A stretch of DNA of 64,000 nucleotides from CAVVJA01 sp963801715. GTDB lineage: Bacteria; Actinomycetota; Actinomycetes; Mycobacteriales; Jatrophihabitantaceae. The notes beneath the pieces were generated by a model. It was given only the letters and a program-made list of their open reading frames with translations. It was not told the DNA's origin and did not search any database. Below, piece by piece: positions 1-8,654 of the stretch (position 1 is its first letter; every line of letters starts with the position of its first letter). The stretch is taken from positions 62,001-126,000 of the forward strand of contig CAWDGB010000020.1 in the NCBI GenBank assembly GCA_963801715.1, read 5' to 3'. Position numbers and translations under genes: made by a program.

Positions 1-721
1 TCGTGGTTGACGTCGCCAGGCCGCCGTGCCGCACGAGGACCAGCTGTCCCGGAGTGCCGGCCCGTTCCGCAACCAGCACGTTCCAGCCGGGCGCATTGCC
101 ATGAACGGCTAGGTCGCCGCCGATCTCCACCAGCACCGCGGTGCGATGACGTCGGGAAAGCACAAGGGCGGCGAGGTCGGCCAGATGAGCCTTGGCGGTC
201 GCACCCAGGTCCAGCGCGGTACCGGGCGGCACGGTCAACAGGTCGGCCTCCCGATCCAGAAGCACGTCATGCCAACTCGCCTGCGGCGCAAGCGGGTGAA
301 CCGGATCGCTCGAATCCGCGACGGCGCGAATGTCCCGGTCGTAGCCGATGCATCGCATGGCCAGGCCGACCGTCGGATCCACCACGCCGCCGGTGACGGC
401 GGCCGCGTCCAGGGCGGCCCGGACGAACTCGACGAGTAACGCGGGCACCGGCGTCGGCCGCCCGGCGTTGGCGTTGGCGCGCGACAAGGCTGAGTCGGGG
501 CGGAAGCGACTTGCGGTGCGGTCGACCAGATCGAGCAGCGCGGTGAGATCGCGAGCCGCGGCGTCGCGAGCGGTCGGATCGGCGACGATCAGCCGCACCA
601 TGCAGCTCCACGCTTGTTGGACGTGCGTGCACTGGGCCAGCGCCGTGGCGTCCACATCGGCCGTGATGCGCGTCCGGGTCGCTGGACCGGGGCTGACTGC
701 CGGATCGAGGGTGCTGGTCAT
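1..721 (-). CDS. apbE: FAD:protein FMN transferase (ApbE family), truncated by the window edge
   Basis: ApbE enzymes move FMN from FAD onto a Thr/Ser of extracytoplasmic flavoproteins. I translated this frame by hand from the ATG at 721 and it stays open to base 1 (240 residues, C-terminus missing). Family landmarks are SRFRPDSALSRAN at about 71-83, DLGATAKA at about 171-178 (flavin-binding core), EIGGDLAVHG at about 199-208 and GGLATSTT at about 233-240. Its ATG overlaps the TGA of the preceding small gene (ATGA), so the two are probably translationally coupled. No N-terminal signal peptide is obvious, so it may act on the inner face or be exported differently. The family call is firm; the substrate is not known. 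Confidence 0.85.
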   Translation of the reverse strand, partial: MTSTLDPAVSPGPATRTRITADVDATALAQCTHVQQAWSCMVRLIVADPTARDAAARDLTALLDLVDRTASRFRPDSALSRANANAGRPTPVPALLVEFVRAALDAAAVTGGVVDPTVGLAMRCIGYDRDIRAVADSSDPVHPLAPQASWHDVLLDREADLLTVPPGTALDLGATAKAHLADLAALVLSRRHRTAVLVEIGGDLAVHGNAPGWNVLVAERAGTPGQLVLVRHGGLATSTT

Positions 722-1056
722 GATCCGTTGCTCCCCGCTGCTGGGGCATTGCCCTGATTGGTCGAGCCGACGCCGCTGGTGCCGTTGTCGGACGACGCTC
801 CGGGCGTCGGCGTGCTGCTCGCTGAACTGCTCGAGGAACCTGGCGTGCTGGCCGTCGCGGACCCGGCGGCGGACCCCGAGGTGCCGGTCGACGTGGAGCC
901 CGACGTTTCCGCCGAGGTGCCGGTCGTGGCGGAATTGGCAACTCCGGCCACGAGCGTCGCGCCGAGGGCCGCACCTGCCGTCGCGACCCCTGCCGCAGTG
1001 AATGTGGCGCGGCGCAACACGCGATTCGGTCGCTTGGGGGGTGGTGTCGTTGTCAT
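718..1056 (-). CDS. Small Ser/Thr/Gly-rich single-pass membrane or secreted protein
   Basis: About 112 residues from the ATG at 1056; a GTG at 1071 would add five. After a basic start (TPPPKRPNRVLRRATF) comes one hydrophobic segment (about residues 20-40), then an almost pure Ser/Thr/Gly/Ala/Pro tail. It shows no recognisable enzyme domain. It overlaps apbE by 4 bp, and ApbE genes usually sit beside their flavinylation target, but the usual target motif (D-x-x-T/S-G-A-T/S) is not visible here. It could be a wall-spanning stalk protein. Start choice is uncertain because neither codon has a strong Shine-Dalgarno. Confidence 0.6.
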   Translation of the reverse strand: MTTTPPPKRPNRVLRRATFTAAGVATAGAALGATLVAGVANSATTGTSAETSGSTSTGTSGSAAGSATASTPGSSSSSASSTPTPGASSDNGTSGVGSTNQGNAPAAGSNGS

Positions 1057-1168
1057 GCGTACGACGATCACCGGGGGTGACTCATCGCAGCCTCAGCCGA
1101 CCGTCAAGTGCACCTCAAGATCGGTTAGGAGGCGGCTGAACGATGCTGGGCTTGTCGCTGACCCAAGA

Positions 1169-1213
1169 TGATCTTTGAGATATCGGCTCTATTTGGCACT
1201 AACTCCAAGATCA
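1169..1213. repeat. 45-bp imperfect palindromic repeat, copy A
   Basis: Arms TGATCTTTGA (1169-1178) and TCCAAGATCA (1204-1213) are inverted repeats separated by 25 bases. A second element with the same arms and exactly the same 45-base length lies at 24434-24478. It is in the 164-base gap between the histidine kinase gene and the next gene on the minus strand. There is no T-run, so it is not a classic terminator. Confidence 0.6.
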
Positions 1214-1235
1214 TCCGTGGGGGGACCTCAGGCGG

Positions 1236-2798
1236 CTACGGGGCGCCCAGATAAAGGGTGACTTGCGCGCCGCCGGTTGGTGAGCTACCGGTATCCATCC
1301 AGCCGCCACTGGCCTGCGCGCACCGTCGCGCGATCGACAACCCCAGGCCACTTGACCCGCGGTCGCTGCGTCCGCGGATCCCCGCTCCATCGGGCAACCC
1401 GGGACCGGCGTCGCTTACGGTCAGCTCGGTCAGGCCCGACAGACTGGACAACCGCGGGCTGAACGCGGCTGCGCCACCCGACGGGCTCGGCGCACTGACC
1501 GCACCCTCGGGGCTCAAGACTGCGTTGAACCGGGCCGGTCCGGCGGCCGAGCCAGGCCCGAACGACCGGTCCGCCGGTGGATCCAACGATGCCGCGGCGT
1601 CCGGGACAAGAGAGCCAGTCGGGCCCGCGCCTACCGAGCCGGTCAGGTCCCACGAGGTCGACGAGTTCGGGGACGCCGAGCGCAGCGACACGGCAAACGG
1701 CGTGCCTTCGGGGGTGTGCGCCACGACATTTTCGATCAGCGCGTCGACCGCCGCGGCCAGATCTTCGGCCGACGCTCGGACGATGAGCGGACCGTCCGGA
1801 AGGGTCAGCGTGCACGCCCGTTCCTGCTCGTCGGTCAGGGCGGACCAGAACGCAACTCGATCGCGCACCACCGCGGTCGCATCGGCGGACGGCAGCCGGC
1901 CTTCTCGTTGCGGCCTCCGGGCGGCATGGATGACCGCAGTAAGGGTTCGCTCGAGGGCGGACGCCTGGGTCGCGATCCGCTCGCGCTCGGCCGGATCGCG
2001 CAGGGACTCCGACTCCAACCGCAGCGCGGTCAGTGGCGTTCGCATCCGGTGCGAGAGGTTCGCGACCGTCTCGCGTTCTTCGGCGACCAGCTCGTCGATC
2101 CGGTCGGCAAGCTGGTTGAGCGATGCCCCGACTTCAGCCACCTCACGCGGCCCGTTCGTTGGGGCCCGAGCGGTGACGTCCCCGGCGGTCAGCAGGTGCG
2201 CGGTCTCGGCCGTCTGGACGAGGGGCCGAACGATGCGACGAGTCAGCAACTCGGCGCCCAACACGCTCACCACCAAAAGCGCGAGGCTGCCACCGACGAC
2301 CAGCATCAACCGCCCGACTTCACCGCTGTGCAAGGCAGCATTCGACACGTAGACCTGCACGAAGTACATGCCGTCGGGCAGCCGCAGGGCGAGCTCGGCG
2401 ACTTGGCCACCGGGAATCTGACGTAATTGGGCCTGTTCGCCACCCTCTCCGCCGGGTGGTGGCCGGTTGTTCTCTGTCTCGTTCGGGGCCGACTGCGCTG
2501 GCGGGCCGTTGCCTGGTTCGGCGGCGCCGGGCGGCGCAGTGCCGAGCAGGGTCCCGCCGGGGGTGCGCACGCTGGTGCGGCGGTCCTTGTTCTGCGCGAG
2601 AGCCTTCAAGTAGGAATCGATGGCGGCCTGATTGCTGTTCGTGCGAATGGTCAGCGCCACGTTGTTCGCTTGTAACACGGCCGCGCGCTCCGCGTTCTGG
2701 ACCACGGAAGAGCGAATGAGCAGCGCCACCGGGATGGCGAACGCCAGGATGACGAGCGTCGTCAGCCCGACGACCAGGGCCATGATCTGGCGGCGCAT
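1236..2798 (-). CDS. Sensor histidine kinase (OmpR-partner type) with a low-complexity insert in its ATPase domain
   Basis: 520-residue membrane kinase that should phosphorylate the response regulator encoded just upstream. TM1 is at about 7-29, an extracytoplasmic Pro-rich loop follows, then TM2 (about 162-183), HAMP (about 184-236), H-box SHRMRTPLTAL with His250, N-box ENVVAHTPEGTP (about 356-367), G1 DAGPGLP (about 463-469) and G2 GSSGLGL (about 481-487). Between N and G1 boxes the chain carries about 80 extra residues rich in Pro, Ser, Gly and Ala, which is much longer than usual. The ATG follows the regulator TGA by one base. The ligand is unknown; the downstream apbE pair suggests a redox or metal theme, which is inference only. 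Confidence 0.9.
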   Translation of the reverse strand: MRRQIMALVVGLTTLVILAFAIPVALLIRSSVVQNAERAAVLQANNVALTIRTNSNQAAIDSYLKALAQNKDRRTSVRTPGGTLLGTAPPGAAEPGNGPPAQSAPNETENNRPPPGGEGGEQAQLRQIPGGQVAELALRLPDGMYFVQVYVSNAALHSGEVGRLMLVVGGSLALLVVSVLGAELLTRRIVRPLVQTAETAHLLTAGDVTARAPTNGPREVAEVGASLNQLADRIDELVAEERETVANLSHRMRTPLTALRLESESLRDPAERERIATQASALERTLTAVIHAARRPQREGRLPSADATAVVRDRVAFWSALTDEQERACTLTLPDGPLIVRASAEDLAAAVDALIENVVAHTPEGTPFAVSLRSASPNSSTSWDLTGSVGAGPTGSLVPDAAASLDPPADRSFGPGSAAGPARFNAVLSPEGAVSAPSPSGGAAAFSPRLSSLSGLTELTVSDAGPGLPDGAGIRGRSDRGSSGLGLSIARRCAQASGGWMDTGSSPTGGAQVTLYLGAP

Positions 2799-2799
2799 G

Positions 2800-3492
2800 T
2801 CACCCTTCCACGTCCGAGGGGGCCATCAGCCGAACCCCCACTCCGCGCACGCTGTGGACGTAGCGCGGGTCAGCTGCGGACTCACCGAGCTTGCGGCGCA
2901 GCCAGGACAGGTGCACGTCGACGGTCCGGTCCGAGCCACCCCAGGCGAGCTGCCAGACCTCAGCGAGAAGGTCGCGCTTGGTCACCACCTCACCGGCCCG
3001 CCGGGCCAGCGCGAGCAACAGGTCGAACTCTTTACGGGCCAGATCGACCGGGCGCCCGTCGACGATCACTTCCCGGCTGCGGGTGTCGATCGTCAGCCCG
3101 CCGACCGTGATCAGCGGTTCCTCGTCGGCCTGCCCGGTGCGGCGCATCACTGCGCGGACGCGGGCGGTCAGCTGGGCTGCAGTGAACGGTTTGATCACGT
3201 AGTCGTCGGCGCCGAGATCGAGCAGCCGGACGATCTCGGCTTCGTCGTCCCGGGCGGTGGCCACGATCGTGGGCACGTCGCTCACGCTGCGCAGCATGGA
3301 CAGCACGTCGGCCCCGTCGATGTCGGGCAACCCGAGATCGAGGAGCACGACGTCGGGTCGCTGGGCCACCGCCGACGTGAGCGCACCCATGCCGGTGTCG
3401 ACTGAGTTGACGGTATGCCCCTGTTCCCGCAGGGCGCGCATCAACGCCGAGCGGATTGCCGCGTCGTCCTCAACGAGCAGGATTTGGACCAC
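2800..3492 (-). CDS. Response regulator, OmpR/PhoB winged-helix family
   Basis: 230 residues with a receiver domain (acidic pair Asp9/Asp10, phospho-acceptor Asp52 in LLDLGLPD, KPF near 100) and a C-terminal winged helix (SDRTVDVHLSWLRRKL, then VRGVGVRL). GTG start at 3492. It lies directly upstream of the kinase gene with a one-base gap, so the two form one operon, probably continuing to the small membrane protein and apbE. Target genes are unknown. Confidence 0.93.
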   Translation of the reverse strand: MVQILLVEDDAAIRSALMRALREQGHTVNSVDTGMGALTSAVAQRPDVVLLDLGLPDIDGADVLSMLRSVSDVPTIVATARDDEAEIVRLLDLGADDYVIKPFTAAQLTARVRAVMRRTGQADEEPLITVGGLTIDTRSREVIVDGRPVDLARKEFDLLLALARRAGEVVTKRDLLAEVWQLAWGGSDRTVDVHLSWLRRKLGESAADPRYVHSVRGVGVRLMAPSDVEG

Positions 3493-3503
3493 GGGAGCGA
3501 CGG

Positions 3504-3869
3504 TCAGTTCGGTTGGTCGGGTCCGCCGTCCGGGTGGTCGTCGCGCGGCCGGTTGCGCAGGTTGCGCAGGAACTCGGGATCGTCATCCGGGGCGACGGGC
3601 CGGCGGGGTGGGGCGGGGGGTCGGCCGAACTGGCCCGCCCAGCCTGCCCGCGGAGCGGCGGTGGGAGCCGGTGGTACGTCGGACTTGCGCGGACGTCCGA
3701 CGGTGAACCAAAGCACGGTGCCCACGATGTTGAGCACCACGATCACGATCACCCAGACCGGTTTCGGGAGCAACCGGATCCGCTCCCGCGGCGCGGATAT
3801 GGAATCGAAGAGTGCATAGAGCCAGAAGCCGAACGCAACGAGGGCGAGGAGGCCACCGAACCGGATCAT
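3504..3869 (-). CDS. Small PLDc_N-type membrane protein
   Basis: 121 residues. The N-terminal half has two hydrophobic segments (about residues 4-22 and 40-60) separated by RERIRLLPKPVWV, the pattern of the phospholipase D-nuclease N-terminal (PLDc_N) membrane domain, followed by a Pro/Arg/Asp-rich cytoplasmic tail. No catalytic HKD motif is present, so it is not itself a phospholipase. It lies 11 bases upstream of the response regulator on the same strand and divergent from the menaquinone genes. Function unknown. Confidence 0.8.
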   Translation of the reverse strand: MIRFGGLLALVAFGFWLYALFDSISAPRERIRLLPKPVWVIVIVVLNIVGTVLWFTVGRPRKSDVPPAPTAAPRAGWAGQFGRPPAPPRRPVAPDDDPEFLRNLRNRPRDDHPDGGPDQPN

Positions 3870-3893
3870 GGCTTCAGCCTAGGCTTGCTTGCT

Positions 3894-5373
3894 GTGGGTT
3901 TCGTTGATCTCCAGGACTTCTTGCGCGCATTGGAGCGTGAGGGCGACCTGGCAAGGGTGGACACCCCGGTCGACCCGGACCTCGAGGTGGCGGCGATCGT
4001 CCAGCGGGTGGTGCGCGATCGGGGGCCGGCCTTGTTGTTCGAGCACCCGCGACGCGGCCGGCTACCGCTGGCGATCAACGTCTTCGGAACGACGCGGCGC
4101 ATGGCCCGGGCATTGGGAGTCCAGTCCCTCGACGAAATCGGCGAGCGGATCGGCGACCTGCTGCGCCCGGAGTTGCCACGCGGTTTCGGTGGCTTACGCG
4201 ACGCGCTCGGGAAGGTCGCCCAGTTGCGGGCGGCGCCGCCCCGGCGGGTGAAGGTCGCTCCGGTGCACGAGGTCGTGCTCAAGGGAGAACGATGTCGACC
4301 TGTCAATCCTGCCAGGAATCAAGGCATGGCCAGATGACGGCGGCGTCTTCCTGAACCTCGGACTCACCCATACCAAGCACCCCGAAACCGGGGCGCGCAA
4401 TCTCGGGCTGTATCGCTTGCAGCAGCACGACGAGAAGACGGTCGGCCTACATTGGCAGATCCACAAGGATTCAACCTCGCATGCCGCGGTTGCCGAGCGC
4501 CACGGCGAGCGACTACCCGTCGCTATCGCCTTCGGTTGCCCGCCTGCGGTCACCTACGCGGCGTCCGCGCCGTTGCCGGGCGACATCGACGAGTACTTGT
4601 TCGCCGGATTCCTGCAACGCGACCGAGTGGACATGGTTGAGTGCCTATCGGTCCCCCTCCAGGTACCCGCCGCGGCGCAGGTGGTCCTCGAAGGATGGGT
4701 CGAACCGGGCGCGCGGCACCCGGAAGGACCCTTCGGTGATCACACCGGCTTCTACACGCCGGTTGAGCCGTTCCCGTTCATGCGCGTCGACGTCATGACC
4801 ATGCGGTCGGACGCGATCTTTCAGACGATCGTCGTCGGCCGGCCACCGCAGGAGGATGGGCCTATCGGGAAGGCCACCGAGCGAATCTTCCTGCCTCTGA
4901 TCCGGCTGACCATTCCAGAGATCGTCGACTACGACCTGCCCGAGGCGGGCGTGTTTCACAATTGCGTCATCGTCTCGATCGAGAAGCGGTTCCCCAAGCA
5001 CGCCCAGAAAGTGATGAATGCCATATGGGGCGCCGGATTGATGTCGCTGTCGAAGCTGATCGTCGTCGTCGACGCGGATTGTGACGTGCACGACTACGCC
5101 GAAGTCGCGTGGCGGGCATTCGGGAACGTGGACTACGCGCACGACGCACTGCACACGGTGGGCCCGGTCGACCACCTGGACCACGCGTCGTACGAACAGT
5201 TCTTCGGCGGCAAGCTCGGAGTGGACGCCACCCGCAAGCTGCCGGGCGAGGGATATCGCCGCGACGGGGGATGGCCGCAGGAATGTGTGGTCGACCCCTC
5301 GACCACGCAGCTGGTTGGCCGCCGCTGGGCCTCGTATCGCATTCAGCGCGGGGCCGACGGAGGTGCAGGGTGA
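3894..5373 (+). CDS. mqnL: UbiD-family decarboxylase (MqnL-like), reading frame broken near 4287
   Basis: Prenyl-FMN-dependent UbiD enzymes remove the ring carboxylate of the prenylated naphthoate; in the futalosine route this is MqnL. GTG start at 3894 (VGFVDLQDFLRALEREGDLA). The first frame runs to about residue 131 (EVVLKGE), then the conserved DVDLSILPGIKAWP continues in the next frame. Dropping the G at about 4287 restores a protein of about 492 residues, the normal UbiD length, with KTVGLHWQIHKDS, ARHPEGPFGDHTGFY and PIGKATERIFLP. It ends in TGA overlapping the GTG of mqnP. Prenylation and prenyl-FMN genes follow directly. Sequencing error is more likely than a true pseudogene, but the sequence alone cannot decide. 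Confidence 0.85.
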
Positions 5374-6290
5374 CTGAGCCGAATCGCGCCACATTGCCCC
5401 ACAGTCCCGGCGCGAACCGAGGCCGGGTCGCGAAGTTCTTCCGGCTGGTGATGATCGAACACTCTGTCTTTGCCCTGCCGTTCGCATACATCTCGGCGTT
5501 GACGGCTATGTGGCAGCTGACCCGTTCGGTCCACTGGTGGGAGCTGCTGCTGATCACCATCGCCATGGTGTCTGCGCGGACGGTCGCCATGGCGGCGAAC
5601 CGGATCCTCGATCGAGGCTATGACGCGCTGAATCCGCGGACGGCACAACGCGAGCTGGTCACCGGCGAGCTCGATCTGCGTGCCGCCTGGATCGGCACGG
5701 TCATCGCATTGATCGTCTTCCTCGCGAGCGCCGCCGCCTTGTCGTGGCGCTGCCTCCTGTTGTCGCCGATAGCCCTCGGCGCGCTGGTGCTCTATTCCTA
5801 TGGCAAGCGGTTTACCGACTTTCCTCAAGTATTGCTGGGAATCGCACAGTTCATGGCACCGGTCGGCGCCTGGTTGGCGGTAACCAACGAGGTGTCGTGG
5901 ACCGCAGTGGCGCTCGGCCTCGCGGTGGGCACGTGGATCGGCGGATTCGACCTCATCTATTCCTGCCAGGACGCCGAGGTCGACCGGCGCATCGGTTCGC
6001 GGTCGTTCCCGGCTCGATTTGGCATCCCGGCGGCACTGCAGGCATCGTCGTTCGTTCATGTCGTGACGCTCGGCGCGTTCGTCTGGTTCGGCGTCGCCGC
6101 TGGGCTCGAATGGTGGTGGTGGCTCGGCGTGCTGCTCACCGCCGGCGTGCTTGTCTACGAACATCGCATCGTGCGACCAGATGATCTCCGGCGCGTCAAC
6201 CGGGCATTCTTCACCGCCAACGGCGTAATCGGCATCGGCCTGTTCGTGTTTGCCCTCGCTGATCTGATCGCGCAGGGCCTCCGCTGGTAG
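5370..6290 (+). CDS. mqnP: UbiA-family prenyltransferase for menaquinone (MqnP)
   Basis: Membrane prenyltransferase expected to attach the polyprenyl tail to 1,4-dihydroxy-6-naphthoate. The GTG at 5370 overlaps the mqnL stop. About 306 residues with eight or so hydrophobic helices. The first Asp-rich region, read as AMAANRILDRGYDALNPRTA, matches the UbiA NxxxD motif, and the second is DLIYSCQDAEVDRRIGSRS. It sits between the UbiD-like and UbiX genes, which supports MqnP over heme or ubiquinone prenyltransferases. Confidence 0.9.
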   Translation: MTEPNRATLPHSPGANRGRVAKFFRLVMIEHSVFALPFAYISALTAMWQLTRSVHWWELLLITIAMVSARTVAMAANRILDRGYDALNPRTAQRELVTGELDLRAAWIGTVIALIVFLASAAALSWRCLLLSPIALGALVLYSYGKRFTDFPQVLLGIAQFMAPVGAWLAVTNEVSWTAVALGLAVGTWIGGFDLIYSCQDAEVDRRIGSRSFPARFGIPAALQASSFVHVVTLGAFVWFGVAAGLEWWWWLGVLLTAGVLVYEHRIVRPDDLRRVNRAFFTANGVIGIGLFVFALADLIAQGLRW

Positions 6291-6304
6291 GCGTAGGTGC
6301 GGCG

Positions 6305-6970
6305 ATGACGAGGCTGCCGTGGGTCGTCGGCGTGTCCGGCGCATCCGGGACCCCGTACGCCCGAGCGGTGCTTGGCGGCTTCCTTGATGCCGGGCTGCCG
6401 GTGGACCTCGTCATTTCGCGCGCAGCCCGGCTCACCTTGCTGGACGAGACCGGCGTTCGCTTCCGAGACTCCCATTGGGCCACAGATCTGGCCAGCTGGC
6501 TGGATCGCGATGTGGCCGACGCGAATCTCGTCTGCTGGCCGCCGGCCGACCTCGCCGCGGGCCCCTCGTCGGGGTCCTACCGGACCCGCGGCATGGTCGT
6601 GGTTCCCGCATCCACCGCGTCGGTGGCGGGGATCGCGATCGGGCTGTCCAAAGACCTGCTGCAACGGGCCGCTGACGTCACACTCAAGGAAGGGCGGCCG
6701 CTGGTCGTCGTTCCGAGAGAGACGCCCTACACGCGGGCGACGCTGCAGCACTTGCTCGAGCTGCACGATGCGGGCGCTGTCGTGCTCCCGGCAAGCCCCG
6801 GTTTCTACAGCGCACCGGCATCCGTAGACCAGCTCGTCGATTTCGTCGCGGCCAAGGTGTTGGACGTGCTGGGCGTCCCGCACGACTTGATGACCCGGTG
6901 GACCGGCCAGCTCGGCGCCGCGCTGACTGATCATCACGGGGCGTCGCCGCCAGCCCGTCCCGTACCCTGA
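6305..6970 (+). CDS. ubiX: Flavin prenyltransferase UbiX/Pad1 family (MqnM-like)
   Basis: Makes prenyl-FMN, the cofactor of the adjacent UbiD-like decarboxylase. 221 residues. The N-terminal VGVSGASGTPYA is the FMN-binding turn; PASTASVAGIAIGLSKDLLQRAADVTLKEGRPLV and RETPYTRATLQHLLELHDAGA are the family signatures. ATG at 6305, 15 bases after mqnP; upstream GTAGGTG is a weak ribosome site. In futalosine organisms this subunit is often called MqnM. Confidence 0.92.
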   Translation: MTRLPWVVGVSGASGTPYARAVLGGFLDAGLPVDLVISRAARLTLLDETGVRFRDSHWATDLASWLDRDVADANLVCWPPADLAAGPSSGSYRTRGMVVVPASTASVAGIAIGLSKDLLQRAADVTLKEGRPLVVVPRETPYTRATLQHLLELHDAGAVVLPASPGFYSAPASVDQLVDFVAAKVLDVLGVPHDLMTRWTGQLGAALTDHHGASPPARPVP

Positions 6971-6974
6971 CGGC

Positions 6975-8120
6975 ATGCCGCTCACGCAATTCCGCAAGGC
7001 CGAGCTGACCGAGAAAATCGCGGCCGGGGAACGCCTCGACTACGCGGACGGCGTTGATCTGTATGCCGCGGACGACCTGGCCTGGCTGGGCGGTCTCGCC
7101 CACGGCGTCCGGACCGCCAAGAACACCGACATCACCTACTTCAACGTCAACCGGCACCTGAACCTCACCAACGTCTGCAGCGCCTCGTGCGCGTACTGCT
7201 CGTTCGAGCGCAAGCCGGGACAGGCCGACGCGTACACGATGCGGGTCGAGGAGGCCGTTGCGAAGGCGCTCGCCATGAAGGACGACGGCATCACCGAGCT
7301 GCACATCGTCAATGGCCTGCACCCCACGTTGCCGTGGCGGTATTACCCGAGAGTGCTCCGCGAGCTGAAGGCGGCCCTGCCGCAGGTGGCGCTGAAGGCG
7401 TTCACGGCGACCGAGGTCCACTGGTTCGAGAAGATCAGCGGGCTGCCAGCCGACGAGATCCTCGACGAGCTGATCGACGCCGGCCTCGAGTCGCTCACCG
7501 GCGGCGGCGCGGAGATCTTCGACTGGGACGTCCGGAAGCAGATCGTCGATCACGACACGCATTGGGAGGACTGGTCGCGGATCCACCGGCTGGCCCACAG
7601 CAAGGGGCTGCGCACCCCGGCCACGATGCTGTACGGCCACATCGAGGAGCCGCGGCACCGTGTCGACCATGTGCTCCGGTTGCGCGGGCTGCAGGACGAG
7701 ACCGGCGGCTTCGTCGTGTTCATCCCGCTGCGGTTCCACAACGACAACAACCGGCTGTCTCACCTGCCGATGGCCCAGCCAGCGGATGTGCTGCGCACGT
7801 TCGCCGTCAGCCGGCTGCTGCTCGACAACTTCGATCACGTCAAGGTCTTCTGGGTGATGCACGGGTTGTCGACCTCCCAGCTGGCCTTGAACTTCGGCGC
7901 CGACGACATGGATGGCTCGGTCGTCGAATACAAGATCACCCACGACGCGGACGGGTTCGGCACCCCCGACAAGTTGACCCGGGAGGACCTGCTCGGGCTG
8001 ATCCGCGACGCCGGGTTCCGCCCGGTGGAGCGAAACACGCGCTACCAGGTCGTTCGCGAGTACGACGGGCCGGTACCGCTCGCGGTCCGGCGAGCCGAGC
8101 CGCAGGCGGTCTGGGCGTGA
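6975..8120 (+). CDS. mqnE: Aminofutalosine synthase MqnE (radical SAM)
   Basis: Radical-SAM enzyme that joins 3-(1-carboxyvinyloxy)benzoate with S-adenosylmethionine to give aminofutalosine. 381 residues. The CxxxCxxC iron-sulfur site is Cys68-Cys72-Cys75 (NVCSASCAYCSFERK). Other family markers are ELHIVNGLHPTLPW, SLTGGGAEIFD, TPATMLYGHIEEPRHR and LNFGADDMDGSVVEYKITH. The start lies four bases beyond the UbiX stop. It differs from mqnC in this window by the ITYFNVNRHLNLTN lead-in. Assigned with high certainty. Confidence 0.95.
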   Translation: MPLTQFRKAELTEKIAAGERLDYADGVDLYAADDLAWLGGLAHGVRTAKNTDITYFNVNRHLNLTNVCSASCAYCSFERKPGQADAYTMRVEEAVAKALAMKDDGITELHIVNGLHPTLPWRYYPRVLRELKAALPQVALKAFTATEVHWFEKISGLPADEILDELIDAGLESLTGGGAEIFDWDVRKQIVDHDTHWEDWSRIHRLAHSKGLRTPATMLYGHIEEPRHRVDHVLRLRGLQDETGGFVVFIPLRFHNDNNRLSHLPMAQPADVLRTFAVSRLLLDNFDHVKVFWVMHGLSTSQLALNFGADDMDGSVVEYKITHDADGFGTPDKLTREDLLGLIRDAGFRPVERNTRYQVVREYDGPVPLAVRRAEPQAVWA

Positions 8121-8247
8121 CTGCGCCGGGGTCCGACGAGCCGATCCGCGGGCCGGCCGGGGAACCGTCGGACGAGCTAGTCAGCCGCCGGAGATCGCGC
8201 CGCCGCTGGAGGTCACGCCGCCGCCCGAGCCGTCGTTCGGTCGATCC

Positions 8248-8508
8248 ATGGGGACGCTGTGGATGTACACGATCCTGCGGTTCCTGGTCTTCGGAGTCCT
8301 GTTCGGTCTGCTCTGGTTGGTGGGCGTTCCGGTATTCCTCGCCGCGGTGCTCGCGCTCGGGCTGTCCGTGCCGCTGTCCTACGTTCTGCTCGCCAGGCCG
8401 CGGGCCGCGCTCGCCGAGACGGTCGAGGCGCGGCTCATGGCCCGCCGCGCCCATAGCGATGAGCTCAGCTCTCGGCTCAAGGGCGACGACGGAAGCGCTA
8501 CGCCCTAG
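8248..8508 (+). CDS. DUF4229 small membrane protein
   Basis: 86 residues with two membrane helices (about 9-29 and 31-49) then a charged tail (RLMARRAHSDELSSRLKGDD), typical of the actinobacterial DUF4229 family of unknown function. In the same frame upstream of the ATG is Pro-rich coding-like sequence (PPEIAPPLEVTPPPEP). A GTG at 8117 that overlaps the mqnE stop would lead into it if one base were missing near 8182. The real start may therefore be 8117. Confidence 0.75.
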   Translation: MGTLWMYTILRFLVFGVLFGLLWLVGVPVFLAAVLALGLSVPLSYVLLARPRAALAETVEARLMARRAHSDELSSRLKGDDGSATP

Positions 8509-8654
8509 AGCCTGCGCCAACTCCCCGGTCGGCTCCGGCGCGCTATTCTGGCGCCAGCTCTCGGCTCAAAAGGTGAGTGACGAAACGGCCACGGCTCATA
8601 CGTGTTGACAATTCGCACTATGCGCCAGGCCCATGCCGTGCGCACACTGGGAGG

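Noticed and set aside
1258..2352. 364-codon plus-strand frame opposite the histidine kinase
   Set aside because: Antisense shadow of the kinase; Ser/Arg-rich composition and no ribosome site or domain.
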